From: CAZMUQ01 sp964569845
Lineage (GTDB): Archaea; Thermoproteota; Bathyarchaeia; Hecatellales; Hecatellaceae
Assembly: GCA_964569845.1 (NCBI GenBank)
Contig: CAZMUQ010000001.1
Coordinates: forward strand, 62,001-126,000
Reading direction: 5' to 3'
Length of the DNA: 64,000 bases
The position numbers and the translations under genes were made by a program. The notes under the pieces were generated by a model. It was not told where the DNA came from. It made no database searches and saw only the letters and a program-made list of their open reading frames with translations. This document shows, piece by piece, positions 51,861-60,636 of this stretch (its first letter is position 1; every line of letters begins with the position of its first letter).

Positions 51861-52125
51861 ATCCAGCACCCAACCCTAAACCAGTATTATAATGCTGTTT
51901 TAGTAGAGGGTAAGGTCTTGCATCTAAGTGTTAGCAAACTATTATGGTAAAATATGCGTAATTTAAGCTTAAACATAAACATAGTGTTACATGCTTAAAT
52001 TTTTAAGATCAGAATAGCTGAAAGGAAAAATTTAAGATGTATTTATAAGCTTTTCTCTTCTACTTTTCATATGGAAGGTAAAACTTTATAGTTAACCCAA
52101 ACTAAACTAGGTAATAGCACCCTTA

Positions 52126-52905
52126 ATGGTGTTAGTTAGATTGTTGGAAAAAAGAAAATTTAATGAAATAACCGTGGTTGAAACAGCAAAAATTGAAGGT
52201 GAAAAACCATTTATTACTGTTGGGCTTCCTGATGTTGGACTAGTTGGACCAATAGCAACCTCGCATATTGTTCAAACTTTGGATATGAAAGAAGTTGGAT
52301 ATTTTGAATCTGACCTTTTTCCACCTATAATAGTTGTCCATAAAAATGAGCCTAAACCTCAAGTTAGAATTTTTGCTAAAGATAACTTGATAACAATTAT
52401 ATCTGAAACAATACTTCCAGTTCAGGCAATTTACCAGCTTTCAAAAGCAATAACTTTATGGGCTAAACAGCATAATGCAAGCTTTATTGTAGGAGTTACA
52501 GGAATAGCAGTACCTAATAGGCTTGAAATAGAGAAACCAAATGTCTATGGCTTTGGAAGTAGTATTGAAGCTAAAAAGGAACTTGAAAAATTGAAAATAC
52601 AACCATTTGAAGAGGGAATTCTTGTTGGCGTTTATGCTTTACTTGTAAGAAATTGTATGGATGAACAACAACCAAATATAACTTTACTTGCAGAATCTCA
52701 TGTACAATTTCCAGATCCTGGAGCTGCAGCATCAACAATTGAGGTTTTAAATTCCCTGTTTGGAGTTAATGTTGATGTTAAAAGCTTATTAGAAAAGGAG
52801 GAAGAAATTAGGATTAAGGCTAGAGAGCTTATGCGTAGAACAAGTGAACAAATGAAGGCGTTAAGAAAAGTTCAAGAACAAGAGCTTAGGGGAATATACG
52901 TGTAG
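52126..52905 (+). CDS. PAC2 family protein (proteasome assembly chaperone-like)
   Basis: 259 residues. FITVGLPDVGLVGPIATSHIV near 29 and ILVGVYALLVRNC near 166 match the PAC2 fold. A C-terminal charged helix of about 50 residues (EKEEEIRIKARELMRR) follows. Archaeal members relate to proteasome assembly factors. It shares a strand and a 12-base gap with hsp20, and is divergent from grpE-dnaK, so the block looks like a protein quality-control cluster. No proteasome gene is present in the window. Confidence 0.85.
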   Translation: MVLVRLLEKRKFNEITVVETAKIEGEKPFITVGLPDVGLVGPIATSHIVQTLDMKEVGYFESDLFPPIIVVHKNEPKPQVRIFAKDNLITIISETILPVQAIYQLSKAITLWAKQHNASFIVGVTGIAVPNRLEIEKPNVYGFGSSIEAKKELEKLKIQPFEEGILVGVYALLVRNCMDEQQPNITLLAESHVQFPDPGAAASTIEVLNSLFGVNVDVKSLLEKEEEIRIKARELMRRTSEQMKALRKVQEQELRGIYV

Positions 52906-52917
52906 GAGGGGTTTAAA

Positions 52918-53367
52918 TTGTCAACACGTAAGAAACGTTCAATTTTTGATATTTTTGAGGAGATTCGTGAAGAAATTAACCGATTTTTTGAAGAATTTAT
53001 GGGACCCATATTTCCTGTTGAAGCCCCTATGCAAAATGTTCCCAGCAAAGAACTTCAACCATTAACTCATATCTCAGAAACGGAAGAGAACCTTATAATA
53101 ACAATAGACTTACCTTGTGTAAGAAAGGAGGATATAAAAGTTAATGCAACAGAAAATATGGTAAGAGTTGAAGCTCCTATGAGAGAATGTGTAAGAATAG
53201 ATTTTTATGGACCATTTCAAAGAGGAGCAGAATTTGAAGTATTCAAGAAAACAATAAAACTTCCAACTCCAGTTGACCCTAAAAGAGCTAAAGCAAGATT
53301 TAAATCGGGAATTCTCGAAATAATTTTGCCTAAAAAGATTGCAGGATTTAGAATACCCGTAGAATAA
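52918..53367 (+). CDS. Small heat-shock protein Hsp20
   Basis: 149 residues from a TTG start, preceded by GGAGGGG overlapping the PAC2 stop. The alpha-crystallin domain runs from about 45: ISETEENLIITIDLPCVRKEDI and KVNATENMVRVEA. A central acidic and aromatic insert comes next, then ARFKSGILEIILPKK, the usual A-x-x-x-n-GvL end. The C-terminal IPV motif for oligomer contacts reads FRIPVE. ATP-independent holdase of the cytoplasm. Confidence 0.93.
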   Translation: MSTRKKRSIFDIFEEIREEINRFFEEFMGPIFPVEAPMQNVPSKELQPLTHISETEENLIITIDLPCVRKEDIKVNATENMVRVEAPMRECVRIDFYGPFQRGAEFEVFKKTIKLPTPVDPKRAKARFKSGILEIILPKKIAGFRIPVE

Positions 53368-53396
53368 TAGAGAGATACTTTATTACGGTTTTTAAC

Positions 53397-53672
53397 TTAA
53401 ACTTTTTCCCTTTTAATTTCAAAGAGCATGGTATTCTCAGGGTCTAAACAAATATATTCTTGAACTTCAGCTGACATCCAATCATCTGCTGGAAGTTCTT
53501 TTGATAGTGCTGGAAAAAGAGGAAGCATAGCAGCTAAAGCATAAATGCATATCCCATTACCCTTAACTAAACGTATAATTTGACCTTCTTCAATAATGAA
53601 AGTATCTCCCTCCTTGTGGACATGACAATAACCTTTAAGTTGCTTTTTTGCAGTAACTATTATCCTATACAT
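53397..53672 (-). CDS. TIGR04076-like small protein
   Basis: 91 residues. The order of GYCHVHKEGDTFIIEEGQ, NGICIYALAAMLPLFPAL and EYICLDPENTMLFEIKR matches the small family TIGR04076. That family has a conserved G-x-C-x-x-G/H-K-x-GD start, a central G-x-C-x-x-A and a C-x-DP-x-N-x-V-x-F end. Function is unknown; the three Cys (Cys16, Cys42, Cys75) may bind metal or a redox centre. It lies 45 bases before an iron-sulfur flavoprotein-like gene in the direction opposite to hsp20. Confidence 0.65.
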   Translation of the reverse strand: MYRIIVTAKKQLKGYCHVHKEGDTFIIEEGQIIRLVKGNGICIYALAAMLPLFPALSKELPADDWMSAEVQEYICLDPENTMLFEIKREKV

Positions 53673-53717
53673 TTTTTTAAGTCACCAATTAAAGTATCTA
53701 CTAAGGGAGATATCAAG

Positions 53718-54350
53718 TTAACCTTTAGTTAAAGAAGCTTTCTTAATATAACCAGCAACTTCAGCAACTCTTCTACCAAGTTTTCTTGATAGTTTTAATC
53801 CAAGTTCATCTCCTCTAACTTCTCCTGCCGCAAAAGCTACAGCAGTTCCACCATATTTTGTCCCATCACCAACAACTATCATATCGTGAGTTAGGAAGAA
53901 ATCATGCATAGTTCTTAGCGTTGTTTCTTGACCACCACTTCTACCAAGACCAACAGCAATTCCTCCACCAACCTTATTTTTAAGTTTTGAACCTTTAACA
54001 GTTTTAAAAACTGTTGTTCTATCCATTAATGCTTTAAGTTGAGCTGTAACAGTACCCATATACACAGGGCTTCCAAGAATAATTCCATCATATTCTAAAA
54101 ATTTTTTAACAATCGAGTTTGCATCATCATTAATTTCACATTCACCAGTACCATAACATTTACCACAAGCAGTACAAGGTTCTATTTTTTTACCTGCAAG
54201 AAGAATAAGCTCTGTTTTTGCATCATAACTTTCAGCTGCAGCTTTTAAAGCTTCTTCAACTAGTATTCTAGTATTGCCTTCAATTCTTGGACTTCCAACA
54301 ATTCCAAGAATTTTTAACTCATAATCTTTAGCCAAAAAATCATCCTCCAC
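53718..54350 (-). CDS. Iron-sulfur flavoprotein-type FMN reductase
   Basis: 210 residues. Flavodoxin-like phosphate loop GSPRIEGNTRILVEEAL at the start and LGSPVYMGTVTAQLKALMDRT near 92. Between them the compact motif CTACGKCYGTGEC has the CxxCxxC-x5-C spacing of methanogen iron-sulfur flavoproteins (Isf), which hold one [4Fe-4S] cluster next to FMN. GRSGGQETTLRTMHDFF follows. It would carry electrons from ferredoxin or reduce oxygen species and quinones. Partner not known. Confidence 0.87.
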   Translation of the reverse strand: MEDDFLAKDYELKILGIVGSPRIEGNTRILVEEALKAAAESYDAKTELILLAGKKIEPCTACGKCYGTGECEINDDANSIVKKFLEYDGIILGSPVYMGTVTAQLKALMDRTTVFKTVKGSKLKNKVGGGIAVGLGRSGGQETTLRTMHDFFLTHDMIVVGDGTKYGGTAVAFAAGEVRGDELGLKLSRKLGRRVAEVAGYIKKASLTKG

Positions 54351-54400
54351 GATACTTTACTGGAATTTAATATTAATGGTAAAAGTAAATAAAGTTTCAG

Positions 54401-55162
54401 CTAGCTCTTTCTTAAAAATTTCTTAAAAAAGTTATTAACCTCTTTATAAGTTTGAATTGTTCCTATATCATTCCAATATCCGCCCAAAACATATCCATAA
54501 ACTGGTTGATGCTTGTAAAGCCATTCAATAAATCTTCCAGGCTGATCTTTTCCAACATTTTTAAGTTTAACATACTTCTGAAGAAGAGGAAGAGAACGCT
54601 TATGAAGAATATATATGCATGTACCAACAAGTGTTGTTTCAGGATTTTTAGGTTTTTCAACAAATCTTACAACTTTTCCATTAGAATTTAAAACAACAAT
54701 AGATGCCTCCCTTGCTATTTCCCTTTTTTTAACATCATAAACACCAAGTACAGTAGCATCCTTTTCCTTGAAAAAATTAATGATACCCTGCAAGCTATCT
54801 GTAAAAATGTTATCTCCAGCAACAATTAGATAGTTTACATGTGTATTTTTCGCAGTAATCATAGCCATAGCTGCAACAGCTCCAGGTTTTTCCTCTTCCC
54901 TTGTAGATTTCTCAACTTCAATTCTAGCATTTATCGGAATCTTCTTCCTTTTAAGCCACATTTTAAATTGAGCCTCAAATTTAAGATTTGTTGAAATAAT
55001 CACCTCATCAATTTCTGCTTTTTTTCTCACCTCTAAAACTTTTTTTAGAACATAATCTATAACAGGTTTCCCAGCAACTTCCAGTAAAGGTTTAGCTTTA
55101 TCATTCGTTAGAGGTTTCAGACGTTGAGCATAACCTCCAGCTAATATTACAGCTTTCATCAA
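54401..55162 (-). CDS. NDP-sugar pyrophosphorylase (nucleotidyltransferase)
   Basis: 253 residues. The signature AVILAGGYAQRLKPLTNDKAKPLLEVAGKPV is at the N-terminus, AGDNIFTDSL near 118 is the metal site, and FVEKPKNPETTLVGTCIYIL near 171 binds sugar. The protein stops at the end of the catalytic domain, without the left-handed beta helix of bifunctional enzymes. Probably makes a glucose- or mannose-type NDP-sugar for glycans. Stands alone on its strand. Confidence 0.9.
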   Translation of the reverse strand: MMKAVILAGGYAQRLKPLTNDKAKPLLEVAGKPVIDYVLKKVLEVRKKAEIDEVIISTNLKFEAQFKMWLKRKKIPINARIEVEKSTREEEKPGAVAAMAMITAKNTHVNYLIVAGDNIFTDSLQGIINFFKEKDATVLGVYDVKKREIAREASIVVLNSNGKVVRFVEKPKNPETTLVGTCIYILHKRSLPLLQKYVKLKNVGKDQPGRFIEWLYKHQPVYGYVLGGYWNDIGTIQTYKEVNNFFKKFLRKS

Positions 55163-55245
55163 TTGAATAATATCGGTGAACTTTACTTAAAAGCATTAAT
55201 ACGCTCAAAAATAGAATTAATCTATTGTGGTCTAGGTGGTCTAGT

Positions 55246-56685
55246 ATGAAAAATGCAAAGGAATATTTAAAAAGTATTGAAGAACTAAAAATCCGAGCAT
55301 ACTTGAATGGTGAAAAAGTAGATTCAATAATTAAGAATCCTGTTACAAAAACAGTTGTTGATGCTATGGCTAAAATTTACGAGTTAGCCCAAAACCCAAG
55401 CTACCAAGATATTATGACAGCTTATTCTCCACTTATACAAGAGAGAATAAATAGAAGTGTTCATCTTTTCCAGAGCAAAGAAGATCTTGAAAAAAGAGTT
55501 AAAATGGCTATTTTAACAAGCCGTCTTCTTGGAACATGTAACTATAGATGCCCTGGCTGCGATATTTTAAATGGACTTGCAAGTACAACTTATGAAATGG
55601 ATAAAAAAATGGGAACAAAATACCATGAAAAACTTATTAATTATGTTAAGTGGGTCCAGAAAAATGATCTAGCTGTTAGCGGCTCTGTTACTGATGTTAA
55701 GGGTGATAGAGGAAAAAGACCTAAAGAACAGGATCCAGATATGTATGTTCGGGTTGTTGAAAAAAGAGATGACGGCATTATCGTTAGAGGGGCCAAAATA
55801 CATCAAAGTGGGGCAATAGCTGCTCATGAACATTTAGTTATACCTGGAACAGCTTTTCGTAAGGGTGAGGAGGAATACGCTGTAGCTTTTGCGGTTCCAA
55901 GCGGATCTAAAGGTTTAACATACATATGCCAGTATACTCCAGAGGATGCTGAAAGATTAGCAGCTGAAGACCAGTATCAGCTTGGTAATCCTCTCTACGG
56001 TATAAGAGAAACATGTATGATAATCTTTGATGATGTTTTTGTTCCATGGGATAGAGTTTTTATGTGTGGAGAAATAGAGTTTACAGGAATTTTAGTTTCA
56101 CGTTTTGCAAGAACACATAGGATGACCTGTGGAGGAGCATGTAAAGTTGGTTTTGGAGATTTAATGATAGGGGCAGCTCAAGCAGCAGCAGAATATCTTG
56201 GAATTTCTAATGCTCCTCATGTAAGAGAAAAAATTGTTGAAATGGTTAAAATAAATGAAACACTTCATGCATGTGCTGTTGCAGCAGCGTTTAGGGGTAT
56301 GGAGGAACCTGAAGGTTCAGGAATATATCTACCTGATAGAATGTTTAGTAATGTTGCAAAACTTAATTGTGCTGAAGGTTTTTGGAGGCTTATGGCTTTA
56401 CTTGGAGATATTTGTGGAGGTTTAGCTGCAACCATGCCATCAGAAAGGGAGCTTAAAAATCCTGAAACATCAGAGTACATCAAGAAATATCTTAAAGCTA
56501 GAGTTTCAGCTGAAAAAAGAATGCGAATTACAAAGTTTATCCAAAATTGGGTTGCAAGTCCACATGGTGTTGGAACTTGGCATGGAGCAGGTTCAATTGA
56601 AGCTCAAAAAATAGAAATTTACAGAACAGTAAACCTTGAGGAAAAAAGAAAATTAGCTGAAAACTTAGCCGGCATAAAAGATTAA
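55246..56685 (+). CDS. 4-hydroxybutyryl-CoA dehydratase / vinylacetyl-CoA isomerase
   Basis: 479 residues, HpaB-like fold with FAD and a [4Fe-4S] cluster. It turns 4-hydroxybutyryl-CoA into crotonyl-CoA by a radical mechanism. Cluster ligands of the clostridial enzyme (Cys99, Cys103, His292, Cys299) match Cys98 and Cys102 in TCNYRCPGC and His291 in RTHRMTCGGACKVG. The last Cys is one residue further (Cys299, spacing 8 instead of 7) and there is an extra Cys295. IHQSGAIAAHEHLVIPG is the FAD or substrate region. ATG 55246 chosen; a TTG seven codons up is possible. The call could include related hydroxylase-fold enzymes, but the cysteines favour the dehydratase. Confidence 0.87.
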   Translation: MKNAKEYLKSIEELKIRAYLNGEKVDSIIKNPVTKTVVDAMAKIYELAQNPSYQDIMTAYSPLIQERINRSVHLFQSKEDLEKRVKMAILTSRLLGTCNYRCPGCDILNGLASTTYEMDKKMGTKYHEKLINYVKWVQKNDLAVSGSVTDVKGDRGKRPKEQDPDMYVRVVEKRDDGIIVRGAKIHQSGAIAAHEHLVIPGTAFRKGEEEYAVAFAVPSGSKGLTYICQYTPEDAERLAAEDQYQLGNPLYGIRETCMIIFDDVFVPWDRVFMCGEIEFTGILVSRFARTHRMTCGGACKVGFGDLMIGAAQAAAEYLGISNAPHVREKIVEMVKINETLHACAVAAAFRGMEEPEGSGIYLPDRMFSNVAKLNCAEGFWRLMALLGDICGGLAATMPSERELKNPETSEYIKKYLKARVSAEKRMRITKFIQNWVASPHGVGTWHGAGSIEAQKIEIYRTVNLEEKRKLAENLAGIKD

Positions 56686-56704
56686 AAAATAGGGTTTAAG
56701 AAGA

Positions 56705-57889
56705 CTATGAAGAAAGCATTTCTTCAATATCTTCTAAGAGCTCTTCAAGATGCTCTATTGTTTCTTCAGCTTCACTAATTTTTTGATTCTTAATTTGGTC
56801 TGAAACCTTTTTAATTAGATTTTTTACTTCCTCAAGTTTGTCTTCAGCTGTTGTTAAACCAAGTCCTTTAAATTTCATATGTTTAAGCATACCTTCAAGC
56901 CATCTTAGCTTAATCTCAAAGGTATTTACTTTTCTAAGCATTTTAGCTACATCCGGTTTTATGTTTTCAAGTTCGCTTGTACTTTCTTCAACATGTTCCC
57001 TTACTTCCTCAAGTTTTTTTAAAGCTCTTTCAACATTACCCCTCTTAATAAATTCCTCAGCTACCTTAATACTATGAGAAGCATTTTGAAGTGCTTGGGA
57101 AATTCTAGTTTTATTTAGTATGCTTGTTCTATTTATGGAGCTTATTACTTCCTCCATATGAGATTTAAGTCGTTTCTTTGTTTGATTAAGGAAACACTCA
57201 GCCCTAGTAATTTTAAACTTTTTAGCTGCACTATGTATTTCACCAACACATTTTCCTAAGATACCTCTTGCTATTGCTAATTCTTTTGCAGCTTCATCAA
57301 CTAATCCCTCATCAAGAAGGCTTGTTGCATTTTCTAGATGTTCTCTTGCTTCCTCAATTTTTAGTTTTACTGTGGTTAGATTATATCCAAATTTTTCTTC
57401 TGTTGAATTTGCTAATGCCTCAACTCTATCAGCAAACATGTAAGCTCTTTCTATAGCCTTCCTTAAACAAGTAATTTTAAGAGTTTCATTTTCTACCTTC
57501 CTAACTTCAAGCTTAAGGGTAAACTTGTAGGTTACCAATAAGGCAAGCTTAAACTTTTGCATAGCTTTAATGGCGTACTTGCATGCATTCGGATAATCTC
57601 CATTATTCCTATAGGAGATTGCATCATCTAGGAGTTTAACTCCCTCCCCATAAAGTTCCTCAGCTTCATGGGGAATCCCTATATATTGAGTTTTAATCTT
57701 GTCGAAAACCTCTTCAACCTTAACTTTAGATTTATTTGCAATCTCTATAAGTTGGTCAGCCAAAAATTTTAGCATCGGAGTTTTTGAAGTGTTTTCAGCG
57801 TAAACACTGTTAACTTGTACAGCGGAAACTGAGGTAAGCAATAAGAATACTGTTAAAATAGATAATGTTTTGGCTATACTTGTATTCAT
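56705..57889 (-). CDS. Secreted helical protein, function unknown
   Basis: About 394 residues. An N-terminal signal peptide (TLSILTVFLLLTSVSAVQ, cleavage likely near VYA) is followed by an almost wholly helical chain rich in Glu and Lys. Repeated phrases of the type EEAREHLENATSLLDEGLVD and AEEFIKRGNVERALKKLEEV suggest several helical hairpins of about 45 residues. Asn-x-Ser/Thr sites for glycosylation are frequent. No membrane anchor is seen at the C-terminus. I do not know the family. It is divergent from htpX, with shared GAAAC repeats between them, so a cell-envelope role is plausible. Confidence 0.7.
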   Translation of the reverse strand: MNTSIAKTLSILTVFLLLTSVSAVQVNSVYAENTSKTPMLKFLADQLIEIANKSKVKVEEVFDKIKTQYIGIPHEAEELYGEGVKLLDDAISYRNNGDYPNACKYAIKAMQKFKLALLVTYKFTLKLEVRKVENETLKITCLRKAIERAYMFADRVEALANSTEEKFGYNLTTVKLKIEEAREHLENATSLLDEGLVDEAAKELAIARGILGKCVGEIHSAAKKFKITRAECFLNQTKKRLKSHMEEVISSINRTSILNKTRISQALQNASHSIKVAEEFIKRGNVERALKKLEEVREHVEESTSELENIKPDVAKMLRKVNTFEIKLRWLEGMLKHMKFKGLGLTTAEDKLEEVKNLIKKVSDQIKNQKISEAEETIEHLEELLEDIEEMLSS

Positions 57890-57940
57890 TCTCACACCCC
57901 AAACCTCAAAAATAACTATAAGTTAAAGTTAATGTTAAGG

Positions 57941-57972
57941 GAAACTCCGAAACAGATTGAAACAACTGTTTC
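57941..57972. promoter_or_regulatory. GAAAC repeat cluster with inverted repeat
   Basis: GAAAC occurs at 57941, 57949 and 57959, and its complement GTTTC at 57968-57972. GAAACAG (57949-57955) and CTGTTTC (57966-57972) form a perfect 7-bp inverted repeat with a 10-base centre. The cluster lies between the divergent secreted-protein and htpX promoters and could be a shared operator. Confidence 0.45.
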
Positions 57973-58008
57973 ACAACTGTACACTTTAAATCTTAAAGAC
58001 AATAAAGG

Positions 58009-58017
58009 TTATAAATA
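58009..58017 (+). promoter_or_regulatory. TATA box of htpX
   Basis: TTATAAATA about 50 bases before the htpX ATG. Transcript start expected near 58040, leaving a leader of about 20 bases containing GGGTAAAGGGGG. Confidence 0.5.
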
Positions 58018-58061
58018 GCATCAATTTCCTTATTCTGAAGGGTAAAGGGGGTTTAGGCAAT

Positions 58062-59057
58062 ATGGGTTTGTGGAAGTTACGCTTATCCATGTATGGAACC
58101 CTTACATTGATTATAATGCTTTCAACCCTATTTTTTGCTATAATATTAACATTAATTGGAACCCTGAACATCCTACTTCTCGCAGCATTTGTTGTTATTT
58201 TTAACATTCTTCAATGGCTTTATGCACCAAAAATAATAGACAGCATTTACCATACTAAGGAGATATCTCCTAATGATAACCCTAAACTTTACAATGCTGT
58301 TAAAAGGCTTAGTGAAAAAATGGGTTTAAAAATGCCTAAGTTAATGATTGCCCATATTCCCATACCTAATGCTTTTGCCTACGGGTCACCCTTAACAGGA
58401 CCACGTGTTGCTGTAACTAGTGAACTTTTAAGAGTCTTAGAAGATGAGGAAGTTGAAGCTGTTATTGGGCATGAGCTTGGACATTTAAAGCATAGAGATG
58501 TCCAGATAATGATGTTTGTATCAGTTTTACCTGCAATATTCTATTTCCTAGGTTATTCTTTAATGCTTTCAGGGTGGTTTGGAGGGTATAGAGGTCGCAA
58601 TAATATTGGTTATATGATGATTGTAGGGTTTATATGCTTAATCGTATACTGGATATTATCTCTCTTTGTTTTAGGTTTAAGTAGATACAGAGAGTACTAT
58701 GCTGATAGAAGAAGTGCAACAACAGTTGAGGATGGTGCAAGAAAACTTTCAGAAGCTCTTGCAAAAATAGTTCATCATACATCTAAGGTAAAAAGCTTCT
58801 ATGCTGAAAAAAATATTGGTGCTTTGGGAGCATTTAAGTCCTTATTTATTTCAGACCCTGATAGGGCAGAAACTGATATCCTAAATCTTTCAACATTGAG
58901 ACACCTAACAGACCAGCAGCTTGTAAATAAAATACTTTCCAGAAAAATAACATTTGCTGATAGGCTCATAGAGCTTTTCTCAAGTCATCCAAACATTGTT
59001 AAAAGACTTAAAGCCTTAAAAGAAATAGAAGAAAAAAGTAGGTATGGAGTAGCTTAA
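58062..59057 (+). CDS. htpX: HtpX-like zinc metalloprotease (M48)
   Basis: 331 residues. Two membrane helices at the N-terminus and two more near 152-170 and 185-207. The zinc site is His137-Glu138-His141 in VIGHELGHLKHRD, with the third ligand Glu211 in SRYREYYADRRSA. AHIPIPNAFAYGSPLTGPRVAVT near 97 is the usual M48 stretch. It acts in quality control of membrane proteins. The active site faces the cytoplasm as in the bacterial enzyme (known from the family). Confidence 0.94.
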   Translation: MGLWKLRLSMYGTLTLIIMLSTLFFAIILTLIGTLNILLLAAFVVIFNILQWLYAPKIIDSIYHTKEISPNDNPKLYNAVKRLSEKMGLKMPKLMIAHIPIPNAFAYGSPLTGPRVAVTSELLRVLEDEEVEAVIGHELGHLKHRDVQIMMFVSVLPAIFYFLGYSLMLSGWFGGYRGRNNIGYMMIVGFICLIVYWILSLFVLGLSRYREYYADRRSATTVEDGARKLSEALAKIVHHTSKVKSFYAEKNIGALGAFKSLFISDPDRAETDILNLSTLRHLTDQQLVNKILSRKITFADRLIELFSSHPNIVKRLKALKEIEEKSRYGVA

Positions 59058-59169
59058 GTTATTATTAGCCTAAACCTTAACAATTTTGTAAAGCTTAAAT
59101 TTAAATAAACAACATTTAAACTAAAATTTTAAGCTAATGTAGATACTTTAGAGATAGGAGGTTCTTATA

Positions 59170-60537
59170 ATGATCAGTCTTGAGGAAATACGTGAAAATG
59201 TAAAAAGGTATAAGGATCCTGTTGGACTTGTTTTAGGGTCTCACTCTGCATTAGATGCTATGGCTGGACTTAGAAACTTCGGCCTTAAAGGAATTATCTA
59301 CACTACAAGACAAAGAGCTTCTATTTATCTTAGAGAGCCTAGAGTTGGCTTAGTTGAGGAGGTTATAGAAGATTTACCCTACATTGTAAGAAGAGATCTT
59401 TACGTTTCAGATGATATAAAGGATATTGTAAGAAAAAAGAATCAATGGGTTGAAGCTATACTTTTACTTGATAGGTATGAGGATATTCTTAAAAGTGAGA
59501 ATATTGATGTTCTTCTAGAAATTGAAGCTATTCAAATTCCAAATAGAGCTTTTGCAGTTTACGTTGGTGGAGAACGCTGTGAAAGAATAGAAAAAGATTT
59601 CCCTATACCTATTCTTGGTTCAAGAAAGCTTCTCAAAATTGAAAATAGAGAAGAAGTTGAAGAAAATTATTACTGGTATCTTGAAAAAGCTGGAATACCT
59701 CATCCTAAGCCGTTTAAATTTAGGGTTGTTAAGGATGGAATAAAGGTTGAAGATGATGTTAAGCAACCTTTAGTTTTAAAAGTTCCTCATGCAGGTAGAA
59801 GACTTGAAAGAGGATTTATTTTTGCAGCTGATAGTGAAAGTTTAGAGGAGAAAGTTAGGAAAGAATTAGAAGCTGGAAATATCATACTTGAAGATTTAAA
59901 GAGTGCAAGGGTTGAAGAATATATTCCAGGAGTTACAGCAAACTTTAACTTCTTCTATTCACCGCTTTATGCTGAAGAAGATTGGGGTATCTTAGAAAAG
60001 TATATTGACCGCTGGAGACTTGCAAATGAGTTTCTATCTATAGATGAAAGAAGAGAAACAACTCATGATGGAGTTTTAAGGATGGTTGCTGATGATCAAC
60101 TTAAGGTTGATTGGAGGAAAACACCTTATCCTTTAAGTTTTGAGGTTACAGCCCATTCTATGATAAGTTTAAGGGAATCTTTACTTAGAAAAATTTACCC
60201 TATTGCAGATGCCTTTGTTGAAATAACACAAAAACTTGAACCCCCAGGTATGATAGGTGCATACTGTATTCAAACCTTAATAACGTTTGAAAAACAACCC
60301 CTTGTTGAAGCAATATCCCAAGGAGTTTATGATGCATCAGGAGAATTCTTCTATGACTTTGTCTTCAAAACCCAGGATATAGCTGTAAGGCATGGAGGGG
60401 GAACAAATGTTCATCAAGGAATAGGCTCTCAATATGCAAATGCAAAATATAAAAGAGTTATGAGTATGGGAGATAGAATAGCTTTAGAGCTTTTAAGAGC
60501 AAAACAAACAAAAAAACTTGAAAAAATAGTAACATAA
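59170..60537 (+). CDS. PurP-family ATP-grasp ligase, long form
   Basis: 455 residues; PurP enzymes are usually about 330-370. N-terminal DUF1246-like part (LVLGSHSALDAMAGLRNFGLKG) and an ATP-grasp domain (PLVLKVPHAGRRLERGFIFA, ARVEEYIPGVTANFNFFYSP). The C-terminus has VEAISQGVYDASGEFFYDF and RHGGGTNVHQGIGSQYANA. PurP makes FAICAR from AICAR with formate in archaeal purine synthesis. The extra 80-100 residues lie mainly after FFYSPLY (about 265-345). No pur genes are near, so this may be the PurP paralogue type with another substrate. Start supported by GGAGG at 59157-59161. Confidence 0.8.
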   Translation: MISLEEIRENVKRYKDPVGLVLGSHSALDAMAGLRNFGLKGIIYTTRQRASIYLREPRVGLVEEVIEDLPYIVRRDLYVSDDIKDIVRKKNQWVEAILLLDRYEDILKSENIDVLLEIEAIQIPNRAFAVYVGGERCERIEKDFPIPILGSRKLLKIENREEVEENYYWYLEKAGIPHPKPFKFRVVKDGIKVEDDVKQPLVLKVPHAGRRLERGFIFAADSESLEEKVRKELEAGNIILEDLKSARVEEYIPGVTANFNFFYSPLYAEEDWGILEKYIDRWRLANEFLSIDERRETTHDGVLRMVADDQLKVDWRKTPYPLSFEVTAHSMISLRESLLRKIYPIADAFVEITQKLEPPGMIGAYCIQTLITFEKQPLVEAISQGVYDASGEFFYDFVFKTQDIAVRHGGGTNVHQGIGSQYANAKYKRVMSMGDRIALELLRAKQTKKLEKIVT

Positions 60538-60636
60538 AAATTTACTACACCAATTTTTAATAAACCTTTACCTAAGAGCATTTAACCCCTATCTTAATAT
60601 TTTTGAAGCACCACTATAATTTTTGTTGAGTGCAAC

